A DNA stretch of 64,000 nt from Cordilura impudica (GCA_963682025.1 OY821522.1:27700754-27764753); one strand, 5' to 3'. Counted from the first letter of the stretch, positions 21,862 to 35,212 are shown. The notes: generated from the sequence alone by a model not told the origin. Numbers and translations are program-made.

Positions 21862-22733
21862 CCAAATATCTTTTGTTTGCGTTGTACTAGTGGCAGGCTC
21901 TGAATCTTCCAAAATCTTTTTCAATCGCAATGGTACAAATGATATCATGAACATATCTGTGTCCGAAATATTTTCGCATACTACTTGTTTGCATTGTTTT
22001 TGTCCCGAAGAACCATCACGTCCCCAGTTACAAAAAAAGAATTAACTTTGTGTTTCCATATTTATTTAACTCATTTCCTTTTATTGATTGTAGCAAGCGT
22101 TCGGCTGTGTGACCAAGTAGAGATTATAGTTGTACCTCTGCCGAAATTGGTGTGATAGTGATAGTGTCCTTTGATGGCAAACAGTCCATTTTAGCAGCGC
22201 TTATGTGCTGATATGCTGAATAAATATTTGAGCCTTTTTTCAATCGCACGCAATCTGAGCTGAATATATTGCTGTTTTGTTAATTTCAAATCCAGAAATA
22301 ATGCTAATGCTCCTCATATGTGAACTGTTTTGCATCGCTCGGAGTTGGTATACTTTTAAGAATCCATTTTGTTCTCACTGGACTAGCTTTAGCAACTTTT
22401 TCAATGATATCCACTTTTGTTAATTGGTTCTGTGATCGTAATTGATGAAGGCAAGATTCTTTTATATTTGTACAACCAATTTCATCGTTAACATCTTTAA
22501 GTTTCCGCCTCTTAGATCTATCGCTGCAGTTGTCCAATGATTTGCGTGGTCTTCCAGCCTTATCTTGCTTTGCTGCTTCTGCAGCGACAGTAAGCTGGCC
22601 TTCTAACCAGTTTGCACTTTTTATATAAAAATTTTGTTTACTGTAGCTAAATTCTTTGTAGCGTTTTTTTAGTGCTTTGACGAAATTAGATAATTGCTCT
22701 TGTATTTCGGTGCTACATGAATTGAAGTTTAAT

Positions 22734-23642
22734 TATACCCTCCACTCCAGTGTGCAGAGGGTATATATAAGTTTGTCATTCCGTTTGTAATAATTAGAAA
22801 AAAAAATTTGGACCCCATAAAATATATATATTTGTGATCCTTATAACAACCGGAGTTGATATAGCGATGTCCGTCTGTCCGTCTGTTCGTCTGTGGAAAT
22901 CACGATGACGGCATCAATCGGGCAGCTAGGGTGCTCGTTGGCATAAAAAATGATTCACTAACATCCTGAAAAGTTTGCTATTTAAAATCGTCCAAATCGG
23001 TCGATTAGGGCCCGAGATTTGAATGAAGAACTAAAAAAAGTCTTGAAAAAATATAATTTTCTATGTTGTTCTTGTCACGATCACGCCCTCAATAGGATAG
23101 CTAGGGTGATAATTTTTGGTGAGAATGATTCACCAAATTCATGGGAAGATTTCTACTTCAAAAATCATTAAAATCGGTGGAACAGGTCCAGGTAAATCTA
23201 TGAAAAATTAAAAAAAAAATGAAAAACATGATGTTTCCATATTGTTCCTGTTGTTATTCTAAATGTTGCATTGTTGTCATAGCTGGACTTGTTGTTTTTG
23301 TGGTCGTTGTGGTAATAATATAATAAAAACAAACCCTTTGTACATTTTTTTGTGAACTCTGGTAGAAAATTTTAAAAGTTTCCATTGTTTTGGCATCACT
23401 AAAAAAATTTGTTAGATCATTTCTGTCACTGCCACGAGCCTGCATGCAAAATTTCAGATCGATTGGCTCACGGGAAAGGGGCTAAAAATCGATCCAAAAT
23501 TTTGTCGACAAGCAGACACTACCAGTTAATATAAAGGCAGTAAATAAAGGGAGTAAAAGTTCACCAATAATTTAAAAAAAAATTTTTATGTATTAATTTA
23601 TTTAAAGAAAAAAATAATTAAATGAAATAGTAATAATAATAA
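22734..23642 (+). mobile_element. Family B repeat, short deletion derivative
   Basis: Opens with the hairpin TATACCCTC...GAGGGTATA, then AAGTTTGTCATTCCGTTTG and GTCCGTCTGTCCGTCTG. It follows the same order as 30985-31802. After the GTAAAAGTTCACCAA module it jumps to TTTATGTATTAATTTATTTA, which in the inverted-repeat arms lies beyond the nested TTGGGCAATTC element. It is therefore a shorter relative of the ~4.2-kb arms. Non-coding. Confidence 0.8.
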
Positions 23643-23646
23643 AAAA

Positions 23647-26600
23647 CAAGTAAGAGTGTTAAATTCGGCTGTGCCGAATCTTTGATACCCTCCACCTCGG
23701 TTTGAGTCTTGATAATAAATGTAAATGAAAATGTAAACAATTTGTTAAACTTAATACCAAAAATTATTTCAGCAAATTCTTTGGGTTGGTTTTCTTCTTT
23801 TCTATGATTTCGGATTTATTTCGGTGTTTGCTTTTTGGTCATCGTGGTTGCTGATCGGCATGCATTTTGGTTATATACCTATATGCATGCGTTTCCGGTT
23901 ATATGACATAACTTCTCGTTTAATTTAGTTTTTGCTAATTAAATAGCTCGCCCTAACCTCCATTGCAAAGGTAATGGTTGTGTAGAGTGGCTATATGCAT
24001 TAAATCGTGCTAATTGGAGATGGCTGTATAGTTTCTTTTAACTGGCCAAATATTTCTTCATTGTGGCCATATAGGTCGGATGGAGTAACAAAATAATAAC
24101 CAAAAAAAAAGCTCTCTCAACTTTTTTTTTAAAATATTGCCATATTTTGAAAACATAGAGAATAAATTTATAATAATAAATATTCAAATTAGGGATGAAA
24201 AACGCAAAAAACGAAAAGTCCCAAACATTTTAAATAAAATAATTTAATGTTATCTTTATTTTCTGAAAAACTTCAAATTTTCATCCAAAAAAAATTGTGA
24301 AAATTTATATATAAAAAATAACATTCTCATAAAATTACGTTTACTTATGTAACAATTTTTATGTTAGCAATTCTTAAATATCATTTGAGGTTTTCTTAAA
24401 TTCATTGAATTTAAATTAATATCGACAAATCTGTTTTTCTATTTATTTAAATTGTAAAGGAGTGGCATCTCTGTCAAAATAAGCGAAAAACACAAAGAAT
24501 AGAAAAAAACAAATTACTTCGTGTTTGACAGGATGATTTTATGTTTATGTTTAATATCTTTATTTTTTTTACTAATATTTCTGTTTATTTATTTGAAAAT
24601 GAAATAATGAATTGAATATGCTATTTAATTTTTTTATTTATATAAAAAAGTTTTTTAATTAAAGCAAAATATTTTCACTATTTCATGATTTTTATTTATG
24701 TATGACGACATTTCAACCTAAAAATTTAAGTTTTTATCGATTGGATAAACAACACAAAAATGGTTGTCGTTTAGATAACAACAACAGCTGACTTTAACAA
24801 TAGCGAATATCGTTTCAAAATTTTACTGATAATTTTGCAATTTTCTTTTTTTTTACAATTCGACTATCGTTCAAAGAAGTTACTGAATCGCGGTACTGAA
24901 AAGTTATTAATATCTCCTGAATGGCAATATTTTTTTTAAATTTAAACATTTTTAAATGTAAAGATATTTCTAAATTTAAAATTATTATTTCCGACGTTTT
25001 GATATGATTTTCTGAAACTCAATTAATATTTTCTAATTTATAATTGGAAATTATATTTTCAGTTTTTATTATAATTGATATTTTCTTAAATTTGAATGGA
25101 AAATTTAAAAAGTGAAATTTTGTATTTATGTGAATAATAATGCTTTATTAATTATAAACAATTTTTAAAAATTAGATGTAATCGCAATCAGATATTTTAT
25201 AGGTAAAGCAGAATAATAATTCTATATAACTATGTAGAACTGTTTTGTAAGCAAAAAACTCATTGACGAACTCGGTAACTCTATTTTGTAAAGACAACAA
25301 AAAGTTAACCCCCCAATCTCACATCACACTGAAATTGTAAAATCGTTGTGTACGTATTATCAACGAAAAATTGTTCGAATTAGTGGAATCCATCGCCATT
25401 AAATTTTATGCTCAAACATCTGACTGCAATCTCATTTTTAAAATGTTGTCGAAGCGTAAACTTGAAAAAATTTGTATACTTCTCTATCTTATTTTATTTT
25501 AAGTAGAGTTACCAAGTTTATTATACAGGCACATGTTTGAGGGAAAATGTTTACATTTATTATTATTAGTATTATTTTAATAATAGTTAATAATATTTAT
25601 GCTCTATAATTAACAAACTTGCGTTTTTGTATGCGCATTTCAAAAAATAAATCATTATAATAGATTTAACAAGTTAAAACTTTAATTACAATTTTACAGA
25701 ATCCAGTAAATTTGCATTAAATTTATAACAGGGTAACATTAATCATCGTTAGTGTCTGCCACTACTCGCACGAAAAATTTGGTGCCATTAGTGTGACCAC
25801 TGCGGAAAATGTGTGTGTATTAGTAAAAAAAAATGTGAGTGTATTGAGTTTTTCGAACTTGCAGTGTGATGTGAGATTGGTGGGTAATATGCCAAACTTA
25901 TGTTCATATTTGTAAAAGAATAATGAAAAAACGTATGAAATAAGAGACCAACCCGTGTATACTCTTAACATTGTTCTGTATGATATCTAGTTGAAAATAT
26001 TAACATTCATGTTAAAATAGAAATAACTATTGCAAAGCTAATTACAACAAACAAAAATTATGGCGGCATCTACTGTGGCATAGTCACGCTGAGCAAAATG
26101 AAGTGACACTCTGTTAATACAAAAGAAATGTATTTTCCCCACAACAAAATACTGCAGAATTTTATGTAAATAAAATAACCGATTTATTTCTAACATGCAG
26201 TTACTATGAATATACATACATACATATATATAATATATGTACATTATTTGTATTATTTAATAAGTGTATGTATGTATATTTAAATATTACACACAAAAAA
26301 TACAACATCAAACGTTACTTTTGTGTTTTTCTCTTTAAATAAATTAATACATAAATTTTTTTGCTAAATTTACATTTGGGCAATTCACAACAGGTGTTGT
26401 ATATTGTATGTTGTATTGAAATACACAATACAATCATTTGTTGTGAACACTCAGTTGTATTTTCATATTATAAAACGCTTTCTTTAGTAATTTTCGATCC
26501 AACGAGGAAAGATCGCTTCGTCGCTTCTGCTATTTTGTATAAGAGAAAACACTTGTCAGTGTTTGCTTTTTGGTCGTGAGATATACCCTGGAGTTTTAAT

Positions 26601-27848
26601 TACGTACCTCTTGCATTTTAATTTATAATGAAAAAAAAAAATGTTAAATGTTTTGGTTGGTACTGAAAGAGAAAATACATACTAAAAATATAAACATTAA
26701 TTTTTATATAAATAAACTTATCGATGTATTTGCGTTATTTGCATTATTAGCCATATTTTATTTTATAATTATTTATGCTGATAATATTCTATGTATTTGT
26801 TTTTTCTTTTTCATAAAAACTGGCATTCACTTGGAACTGATATGTTATGATACAATATACAACATTTACTAAACATAGCAAATGAAGTTGGATCGTGTAT
26901 CAGATTTTTCAGTGAAAATTACCAACAACAATTTTACACTATTGTAAAGTGATACACGATACAACAGATACAACGTTACATTACCCATTGTGAATTGCCC
27001 AATTGTTTTTTTTATTAACAACTAGGTATTTTAGCATTATTTGATTTTGATGTTGGTGAATTTTTACTCCCTTTATATTAACTCGTAGTGTCTGCTTGTC
27101 GAAAAAATTTTGGATCGATTTTAACCACTTTCCCGTGACCCAATCGTGAAATTTTGCAGGCAGGCTTGTGGCAATGACAGAAATGATCTAACATATTTTT
27201 TTAGTGATGGAAACTTTTAAATTTTTCTACCAGAGTTGATAAAAAAATGTACAAAGGGTTTGTTTTTGTTATATTATTACCATAACGACCACAAAAACAA
27301 CAAGTCCAGCTATGAAAACAATGCAACATTTAGAATAACAACAAGAACAATATAGAAATATCATGTTTTTCATTTTTTTTACTTTTTCAGAGATTTCCCT
27401 GGACCTGTTCTACCGATTTTAATGATTTTTGAAGTAGAAATCTTTCCATGAATTTGGTGAATCATTCTCACTAAAAATGATCACCCTAGCTATCCTATTG
27501 AGGGCGTGATCGTGACAAGAACAACATAGAAAATTATATTTTTTCAAGACTTTTTTTAGTTCTTCATTCAAATCTCGGGCCCTAATCGACCGATTTGGAC
27601 GATTTTAAATAGCAAACTTCTCAGGATGTTAGTGAATCATTTTTATGTCAACGAGTACCCTAGCTGCCGGATTGATGCCGTCATCGTGATTTCCACAGAC
27701 GGACAGACGGACATCGCTATATCAACTCCGGTTGTTATAAGGATCACAAATATATATATTTTATGGGGTCCAAATTTTTTTTTCTAATTATTACAAACGG
27801 AATGACAAACTTATATATACCCTCTGCACACTGGAGTGGAGGGTATAA
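23647..27848 (-). repeat. Left arm of giant inverted repeat (long family B-type element)
   Basis: The outer end CAAGTAAGAG is followed by the near-palindrome ATTCGGCTGTGCCGAAT and GATACCCTCCACCTCGG. The inner end is the GAGTGGAGGGTATA hairpin. The arm matches 30985-35204 in reverse complement along its whole length with few differences; matched coordinates sum to about 58851-58856 except for small indels near the inner end. It contains a nested element (26376-27002) and a complete family B segment (27058-27848). No credible gene: the short open frames here are simply mirrored in the other arm. Confidence 0.93.
26376..27002. mobile_element. Nested element with TTGGGCAATTCACAA inverted ends (left-arm copy)
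   Basis: TTGGGCAATTCACAA at 26376-26390 is mirrored by TTGTGAATTGCCCAA ending at 27002. About 627 bp. Interior has no transposase; open frames of ~72 codons are not convincing. The short family B copy at 22734 lacks it, which supports insertion into an older repeat. Confidence 0.8.
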
Positions 27849-27957
27849 AAAAATAATATACAATACAAAAAAAAAAGAATATATAAATAAAATAAAATAA
27901 AGATAAATGCATTCATAGCATTATAATACATATAAAAGGTCAATGTTTTCTAACCGT

Positions 27958-28085
27958 AACCGTAACGAGTCAGTTGTTTTTTTTTACATGAAAATCATTT
28001 AAAACAGTTACCGAACGTAACCGGAACGTCCCAATACTTTTCATGTGAAAAAAAGGCTGACACGTTACGTAACAGTTACATGTCG
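27958..28085. repeat. Imperfect long hairpin / MITE-like inverted repeat
   Basis: GTCAGTTGTTTTTTTTTACA then TGAAAA on the left is mirrored by TTTTCATGTGAAAAAAAGGC then TGAC on the right, with further pairing of GTAACCGTAACG against CGTTACGTAAC outside. Total about 128 bp, non-coding. Confidence 0.65.
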
Positions 28086-29308
28086 CTAACTTGTTCTTTA
28101 CACAGGCTACTGCTTTTGCAGCCAACTTCAAGTCTATTTATATAGTTTCGTAAGCATAACTGATAAAATTGTTTCTATTATTTTTTGCTGTAAGTAATAA
28201 ATTATAAATATACTGAATTTGCAAACTAAAATGGATACATATATTGGAGGTGCTTTAATACAAAAGAGTTAACGAAACAAAATCAAAAAAAAAAAAAAAA
28301 ACAACTCTACAACATCAACAATGGCAGTCATATGTTCTTCAAATAAAAAAAAACTGCAAGTGTGTTTTGTTGGCTACAAAACAAAAATAGTGTTGACAAT
28401 ATAACAAAATATGTAAAAGAAGTTAGTGCTATGAAATATTTTATTTTATTTAAAAAAAAAATCGCAAAATGAAAGGCTATAATTCCATTAATAATCAAAA
28501 GGCGTTAAACTAATTTATTTATTTTTACGTTGTACTAATGCATTTTAAATAAGTAAAAGTAATTGTATATTTAAATAAAAATGCATTTGTATTATATGTT
28601 GCTGTCGTATTCAGAAAAATCAAGTAGCTGACTATACGACTACAAATGCTGCTGCCAGCAGTCGTCTATGTGTTTCATTCATGATGTTGCATTTTTTTGC
28701 GAGCAATACTTACATATATTATAAATAAAGAAATAATAGTTCTTTTCATACTGCGAAATCTATACAAATATATGTACAAATACTATATGTCAAATTTCAA
28801 ATTTGCAATAATTGATACATTTTTGAAAGAAAATTGTATAATATGAAATGTCTTTAATTTATTTCATAGAAAACAATTTTTTGAGGTGCGTGGATTTTCC
28901 ATATTTACTGTTTTACTATTTTCGTAATGAGGTTAAATGAGTTAAAAAGAATTTAAAATATTTGAAAATATTAGGTGAGGATCCTCAAGATGTAATATAC
29001 GATCGGTCTAAAACTTTTCACTTAGAGCCACAGTTAAATTCGAAACAACAAAAACCCATATATTTTGTGCATAAAGTTTAACATTAAATGTGCTTTTCTA
29101 AAATGTCTATATATTTTTTCTCATTCATTTCTGACCATCTTCAATGTAAATTTACCAAAGTTTTTTTTATTGCAATATGTATATAAAACTTAAAAGTTTA
29201 ATATTTTTTATTGTGTATTAACTAATTATTCTGCGATTTTCATTACATCACAAAATGTTACAAATTGGCACTACTGTTTCAAAAACAGAAAACTTCTAAA
29301 TCAGTTGA

Positions 29309-29860
29309 AAACAGTTGATCTGTAAAACTGTGTGTGAAATTGTGTCAAATAAAATTACAAATATTAATAAATATAATAATACATATATATATATTTTATT
29401 AATTTTGTTAAGAATTAGCACAAAATTGATTTTCCATTTTGCATTTCATTTATAAAGAATTCTGCCATATTTTGTTAAAGGGAAAATCCATTTTTGTTAT
29501 ATTAAACAAAACAGTCTTGCATTTAATTTTTCCGTGACTGCCTCAATAATTGCGTAGATGCCACCACAATATTTTTTCTAATTAAAACAGTTGATCTGTA
29601 AAAATGTGTGTGAAATTGTGTCAAATAAAATTACAAATATTAATAAATATAATAATACATATATATATATTTTATTAATTTTGTTAAGAATTAGCACAAA
29701 ATTGATTTTCCATTTTGCATTTCATTTATAAAGAATTCTGCCATATTTTGTTAAAGGGAAAATCCATTTTTGTTATATTAAAAAAAACAGACTTGCATTT
29801 AATTTTTCCGTGACTGCCTCAATAATTGCGTAGATGCCACCACAATATTTTTTCTAATTA
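29309..29860. repeat. Tandem duplication of a 276-bp unit
   Basis: Units 29309-29584 and 29585-29860 are nearly identical, both starting near ACAGTTGATCTGTAAAA. The unit's latter half is a diverged relative of the inverted-repeat arms (compare 32690-32815: TATTTTGTT.., GTAGATGCC-CCA, TTCTAATTA), in the orientation of the right arm. Confidence 0.88.
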
Positions 29861-30984
29861 AATATTAACCAATATCTAACTAGAATTATGATTTATTCTG
29901 ACTAAAAAGTTCCAATTAAAAGTTATTCATCCCAATTATGAATATTCTCAAGGAATTTCTTTCTCACGGAAAATACATTTCTCGAGAAAAAATTCCTCCA
30001 ATTATAAATTCCGCGTGAACAAAAAATGATTAACTGGCGTCATCGAATTTCGAAGCCACTTGATTTGCTTATTGACAATTTATTTTCTATTTTTTGTGTG
30101 TGTGCAAACGACCCTACAATAAATGTCCCAATAAACATTTTTGTTTGCTATCAACTTGAGGTGCATTTGAGATCAAATACATTTCTCAAATCTCCAACGT
30201 TAATTCTCAAATGCCCTCAATAGTTCGAATATAGTCTTCTCAACTTAAAAGGCACATTTTTTATATGGCGATTTTCATAGTTATCAAATTGAGAAATTTG
30301 TGATTCTCAACTTGATAGCAAAGAAATATTTCCAATCGGTATCAAATGGAAGGTACGGAATTGCCATATTAAAAAATATTATACTAATTTTAGAAATGAA
30401 AACAATGTACTTTTTTTAATGTTTCAATTTAATTTCATTATATATTTAACATTACTATGTACATATTTAACATTAAATGTACATATTATGTACATTTTTT
30501 AAAATCTAGAATTAAAAATAAATGAATTAATTAGTTGTACATTTTTTGAAAAATTCGACAAAAAGCAGAAATAATTAAAAATATATCAATGATTTATTTG
30601 TACTTTTTTGGCATTTTTTAATTTAATTTATTATTTATGACATATTTAAATAATATCTCAGACTTAACACAAATCGTATTCAAGTTGAAAAATGTTTGGT
30701 CTCAAGTGGAGAAAAGTGTTGGATATCCAATTGAGAGTAAAAATGTTTCTCAAAGATTGGAAAAAATGTTAAGTCTCAACTTTCAAGTTGAAAGCAAACA
30801 AGGAGAAAAATTGTTCAACCCAAGTTGAGAATTACATTTGACATCAATTTAAGAACTTAACTTTTCTCCAACATTGGAGAAATAATATTTCAATGCATAC
30901 TGGGGAATGACCGAAACTAACACATAAACAGTTTTTTCCTATTTGAAAAACATATGACTGTCATTGTTGCTGTTGTAGAGTTGT

Positions 30985-33900
30985 TATACCCTCCACTCCA
31001 GTGTGCAGAGGGTATATATAAGTTTGTCATTCCGTTTGTAATAATTAGAAAAAAAATTTTGGACCCCATAAAATTTATATATTTGTGATCCTTATAACAA
31101 CCGGAGTTGATATAGCGATGTCCGTCTGTCCGTCTGTCCGTCTGTGGAAATCACGATGACGGCATCAGTCCGGCAGCTAGGGTACTCGTTGACATAAAAA
31201 TGATTCACTAACATCCTGAGAAGTTTGCTATTTAAAATCGTCCAAATCGGTCGATTAGGGCCCGAGATTTGAATGAAGAACTAAAAAAGTCTTGAAAAAA
31301 AAATAATTTTCTATGTTGTTCTTGTCACGATCACGCCCTCAATAGTGCAGCTACAGTGATCATTTTTAGTGAGAATGATTCACCAAATTCATGGAAAGAT
31401 TTCTACTTCAAAAATCATTAAAATCGGTGGAACAGGTCCAGGGAAATCTCTGAAAAAGTAAAAAAAAAATTAAAAACATGATATTTCTATATTGTTCTTG
31501 TTGTTATTCTAAGTGTTGCATTGTTTTCATAGCTGGACTTGTTGTTTTTGTGGTCGTTATGGTAATAATATAACAAAAACAAACCCTTTGTACATTTTTT
31601 TATCAACTCTGGTAGAAAAATTTAAAAGTTTCCATTGTTTTGGCATCACTAAAAAAATATGTTAGATCATTTCTGTCATTGCCACAAGCCTGCCTGCAAA
31701 ATTTCAGATCGATTGGGTCACGGGAAAGTGGTTAAAATCGATCCAAAATTTTTTCGACAAGCAGACACTACGAGTTAATATAAAGGGAGTAAAAATTCAC
31801 CAACATCTAAAGCAAATAATGCTAAAATACCTAGTTGTTAATAAAAAAAACAATTGGGCAATTCACAATGGGTAAGGTATCGTTGTATCTGTTGTATCGT
31901 GTATCACTTTACAATAGTGTAAAATTGTTGTTGGTAATTTTCACTGAAAAATCTGATACACGATCAAACTTCATTTGCTATGTTTAGTAAATGTTGTATA
32001 TTGTATCATAACATATCAGTTCCAAGTGAATGCCAGTTTTTATGAAAAAGAAAAAACAAATACATAGAATATTATCAGCATAAATAATTATAAAATAAAA
32101 TATGGCAAATAATGCAAATAACGCAAATACATCGATAAGTTTATTTATATAAAAATTAATGTTTATATTTTTAGTATGTATTTTCTCTTTCAGTACCAAC
32201 CAAAACATTTAACATTTTTTTTTTCATTATAAATTAAAATGCAAGAGGTACGTAACTAAAACTCCAGGGTATATCTCACGACCAAAAAGCAAACACTGAC
32301 AAGTGTTTTCTCTTATACAAAATAGCAGAAGCGACGAAGCGATCTTTCCTCGTTGGATCGAAAATTACTAAAGAAAGCGTTTTACAATATGAAAATACAA
32401 CTGAGTGTTCACAACAAATGATTGTATTGTGTATTTCAATACAACATACAATATACAACACCTGTTGTGAATTGCCCAAATGTAAATTTAGCAAAAAAAT
32501 TTATGTATTAATTTATTTAAAGAGAAAAACACAAAAATAACGTTTGATTTGTATTTTTTGTGTGTAATATTTAAATATACATACATACACATATTAAATA
32601 ATACAAATAATGTACATATATTATATATATGTATGTATGTATATTCATAGTAACTGCATGTTAGAAATAAATCGGTTATTTTATTTACATAAAATTCTGC
32701 AGTATTTTGTTGTGGGGAAAATACATTTCTTTTGTATTAACAGAGTGTCACTTCATTTTGCTCAGCGTGACTATGCCACAGTAGATGCCGCCATAATTTT
32801 TGTTTGTTCTAATTAGCTTTGCAATAGTTATTTCTATTTTAACATGAATGTTAATATTTTCAACTAGATATCATACAGAACAATGTTAAGAGTATACACG
32901 GGTTGGTCTTTTATTTCATACGTTTTTTCATTATTCTTTTACAAATATGAACATAAGTTTGGCATATTACCAACCAATCTCACATCACACTGCAAGTTCG
33001 AAAAACTCAATACACTCACATTTTTTTTACTAATACACACACATTTTCCGCAGTGGTCACACTAATGGCACCAAATTTTTCGTGCGAGTAGTGGCAGACA
33101 CTAACGATGATTAATGTTACCCTGTTATAAATTTAATGCAAATTTACTGGATTCTGTAAAATTGTAATTAAAGTTTTAACTTGTTAAATCTATTATAATG
33201 ATTTATTTTTTGAAATGCGCATACAAAAACGCAAGTTTGTTAATTATAGAGCATAAATATTATTAACTATTATTAAAATAATACTAATAATAATAAATGT
33301 AAACATTTTCCCTCAAACATGTGCCTGTATAATAAACTTGGTAACTCTACTTAAAATAAAATAAGATAGAGAAGTATACAAATTTTTTCAAGTTTACGCT
33401 TCGACAACATTTTAAAAATGAGATTGCAGTCAGATGTTTGAGCATAAAATTTAATGGCGATGGATTCCACTAATTCGAACAATTTTTCCTTGATAATACG
33501 TACACAACGATTTTACAATTTCAGTGTGATGTGAGATTGGGGGGTTAACTTTTTGTTGTCTTTACAAAATAGAGTTACCGAGTTCGTCAATGAGTTTTTT
33601 GCTTACAAAACAGTTCTACATAGTTATATAGAATTATTATTCTGCTTTACCTATAAAATATCTGATTGCGATTACATCTAATTTTTAAAAATTGTTTATA
33701 ATTAATAAAGCATTATTATTCACATAAATACAAAATTTCACTTTTTAAATTTTCCATTCAAATTTAAGAAAATATCAATTATAATAAAAACTGAAAATAA
33801 AATTTCCAATTATAAATTAGAAAATATTAATTGAGTTTCAGAAAATCATATCAAAACGTCGGAAATAATAATTTTAAATTTAGAAATATCTTTACATTTA

Positions 33901-35204
33901 AAAATGTTTACATTTAAAAAAAATATTGCCATTCAGGAGATATTAATAACTTTTCAGTACCGCGATTCAGTAACTTCTTTTAACGATAGTCGAATTGTAA
34001 AAAAAAAGAAAATTGCAAAATTATCAGTAAAATTTTGAAACGATATTCGCTATTGTTAAAGTCAGCTGTTGTTGTTATCTAAACGACAACCATTTTTGTG
34101 TTGTTTATCCAATCGATAAAAACTTAAATTTTTAGGTTGAAATGTCGTCATACATAAATAAAAATCATGAAATAGTGAAAATATTTTGCTTTAATTAAAA
34201 AACTTTTTTATATAAATAAAAAAATTAAATAGCATATTCAATTCATTATTTCATTTTCAAATAAATAAACAGAAATATTAGTAAAAAAAATAAAGATATT
34301 AAACATAAACATAAAATCGTCCTGTCAAACACGAAGTAATTTGTTTTTTTCTATTCTTTGTGTTTTTCGCTTATTTTGACAGAGATGCCACTCCTTTACA
34401 ATTTAAATAAATAGAAAAACAGATTTGTCGATATTAATTTAAATTCAATGAATTTAAGAAAACCTCAAATGATATTTAAGAATTGCTAACATGAAAATTG
34501 TTACATAAGTAAACGTAATTTTATGAGAATGTTATTTTTTATATATAAATTTTCACAATTTTTTTTGGATGAAAATTTGAAGTTTTTCAGAAAATAAAGA
34601 TAACATTAAATTATTTTATTTAAAATGTTTGGGACTTTTCGTTTTTTGCGTTTTTCATCCCGAATTTGATTATTTATTATTATAAATTTATTCTCTATGT
34701 TTTCAAAATATGGCAATATTTTAAAAAAAAATTGAGAGAGCTTTTTTTTTTGGTTATTATTTTGTTACTCCATCCGACCTATATGGCCACAATGAAGAAA
34801 TATTTGGCCAGTTAAAAGAAACTATACAGCCATCTCCAATTAGCACGATTTAATGCATATAGCCACTCTACACAACCATTACCTTTGCAATGGAGGTTAG
34901 GGCGAGCTATTTAATTAGCAAAAACTAAATTAAACGAGAAGTTATGTCATATAACCGGAAACGCATGCATATAGGTATATAACCAAAATGCATGCCGATC
35001 AGCAACCACGATGACCAAAAAGCAAACACCGAAATAAATCCGAAATAATAGAAAAGAAGAAAACCAACCCAAAGAATTTGCTGAAATAATTTGGTATTAA
35101 GTTTAACAAATTGTTTACTTTTTCATTTACATTTATTATCAAGACTCAAACCGAGGTGGAGGGTATCAAAGATTCGGCACAGCCGAATTTAACACTCTTA
35201 CTTG
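30985..35204 (+). repeat. Right arm of giant inverted repeat (long family B-type element)
   Basis: Reverse complement partner of 23647-27848. Inner end is the TATACCCTCCACTCCAGTGT hairpin; outer end reads CCGAGGTGGAGGGTATC, ATTCGGCACAGCCGAAT, then CTCTTACTTG. Contains a family B segment (30985-31802) and the nested element at 31854-32479. No clear target-site duplication flanks the whole structure; the arms may even extend into the bordering A and T runs. Confidence 0.93.
31854..32479. mobile_element. Nested element with TTGGGCAATTCACAA inverted ends (right-arm copy)
   Basis: Starts TTGGGCAATTCACAA and ends TTGTGAATTGCCCAA, 626 bp. It is the mirror copy of 26376-27002, with minor changes near one end (GGGTAAGGTATCG here against the reverse complement of CAACGTTACATTACCC). 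Confidence 0.8.
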
Positions 35205-35212
35205 TTTTATTT

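Larger units (their letters stand above)
19290..22730 (-). pseudogene. Fossil of the large insect transposon-type protein (copy 2), interrupted by family A repeats
   Basis: The minus strand carries protein blocks in order. At 22730-22304: an N-terminal part (EQLSNFVKALKKRYKEFS, NWLEGQLTV, KAGRPRKSLDNCSDRSKRRK, then VAKASPVRTKW). At about 22260-22110: LPSKDTITITPISAEVQL and LGHTAERLLQSI. At 22040-21862: NWGRDGSSGQKQCK and DMFMISFVPLRLKKIL, ending just where a family A repeat starts. At 19891-19664: AKETAKIYTTNYPW, VHKILYHGEDII and LGDLSEEAQ. After a frameshift, at 19620-19450: TTNEDLFNIILATSDPF and SSIRNQWKVEHRDLDEEVKK. The middle of the protein is missing, replaced by repeats at 20094-21861. 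I know the family as repeated in insect genomes but cannot assign its class. Dead. Confidence 0.7.
27849..30984. other. Spacer between the arms of the giant inverted repeat
   Basis: About 3.1 kb, AT-rich. Contains an inverted repeat at 27958-28085 and a tandem duplication at 29309-29860, both annotated separately. A 63-codon open frame at 30637-30828 and a 65-codon one at 30026-30223 have no motif I recognise; the sequence around them repeats words like TTCTCAACTTGA, so they look like repeat DNA. No gene is supported. Confidence 0.6.

Noticed and set aside
25762..26872. Four short open frames (65-75 codons) in the left arm, mirrored in the right arm
   Set aside because: Conservation in both arms reflects near-identity of the duplicated DNA, not coding constraint; no motif or start context.
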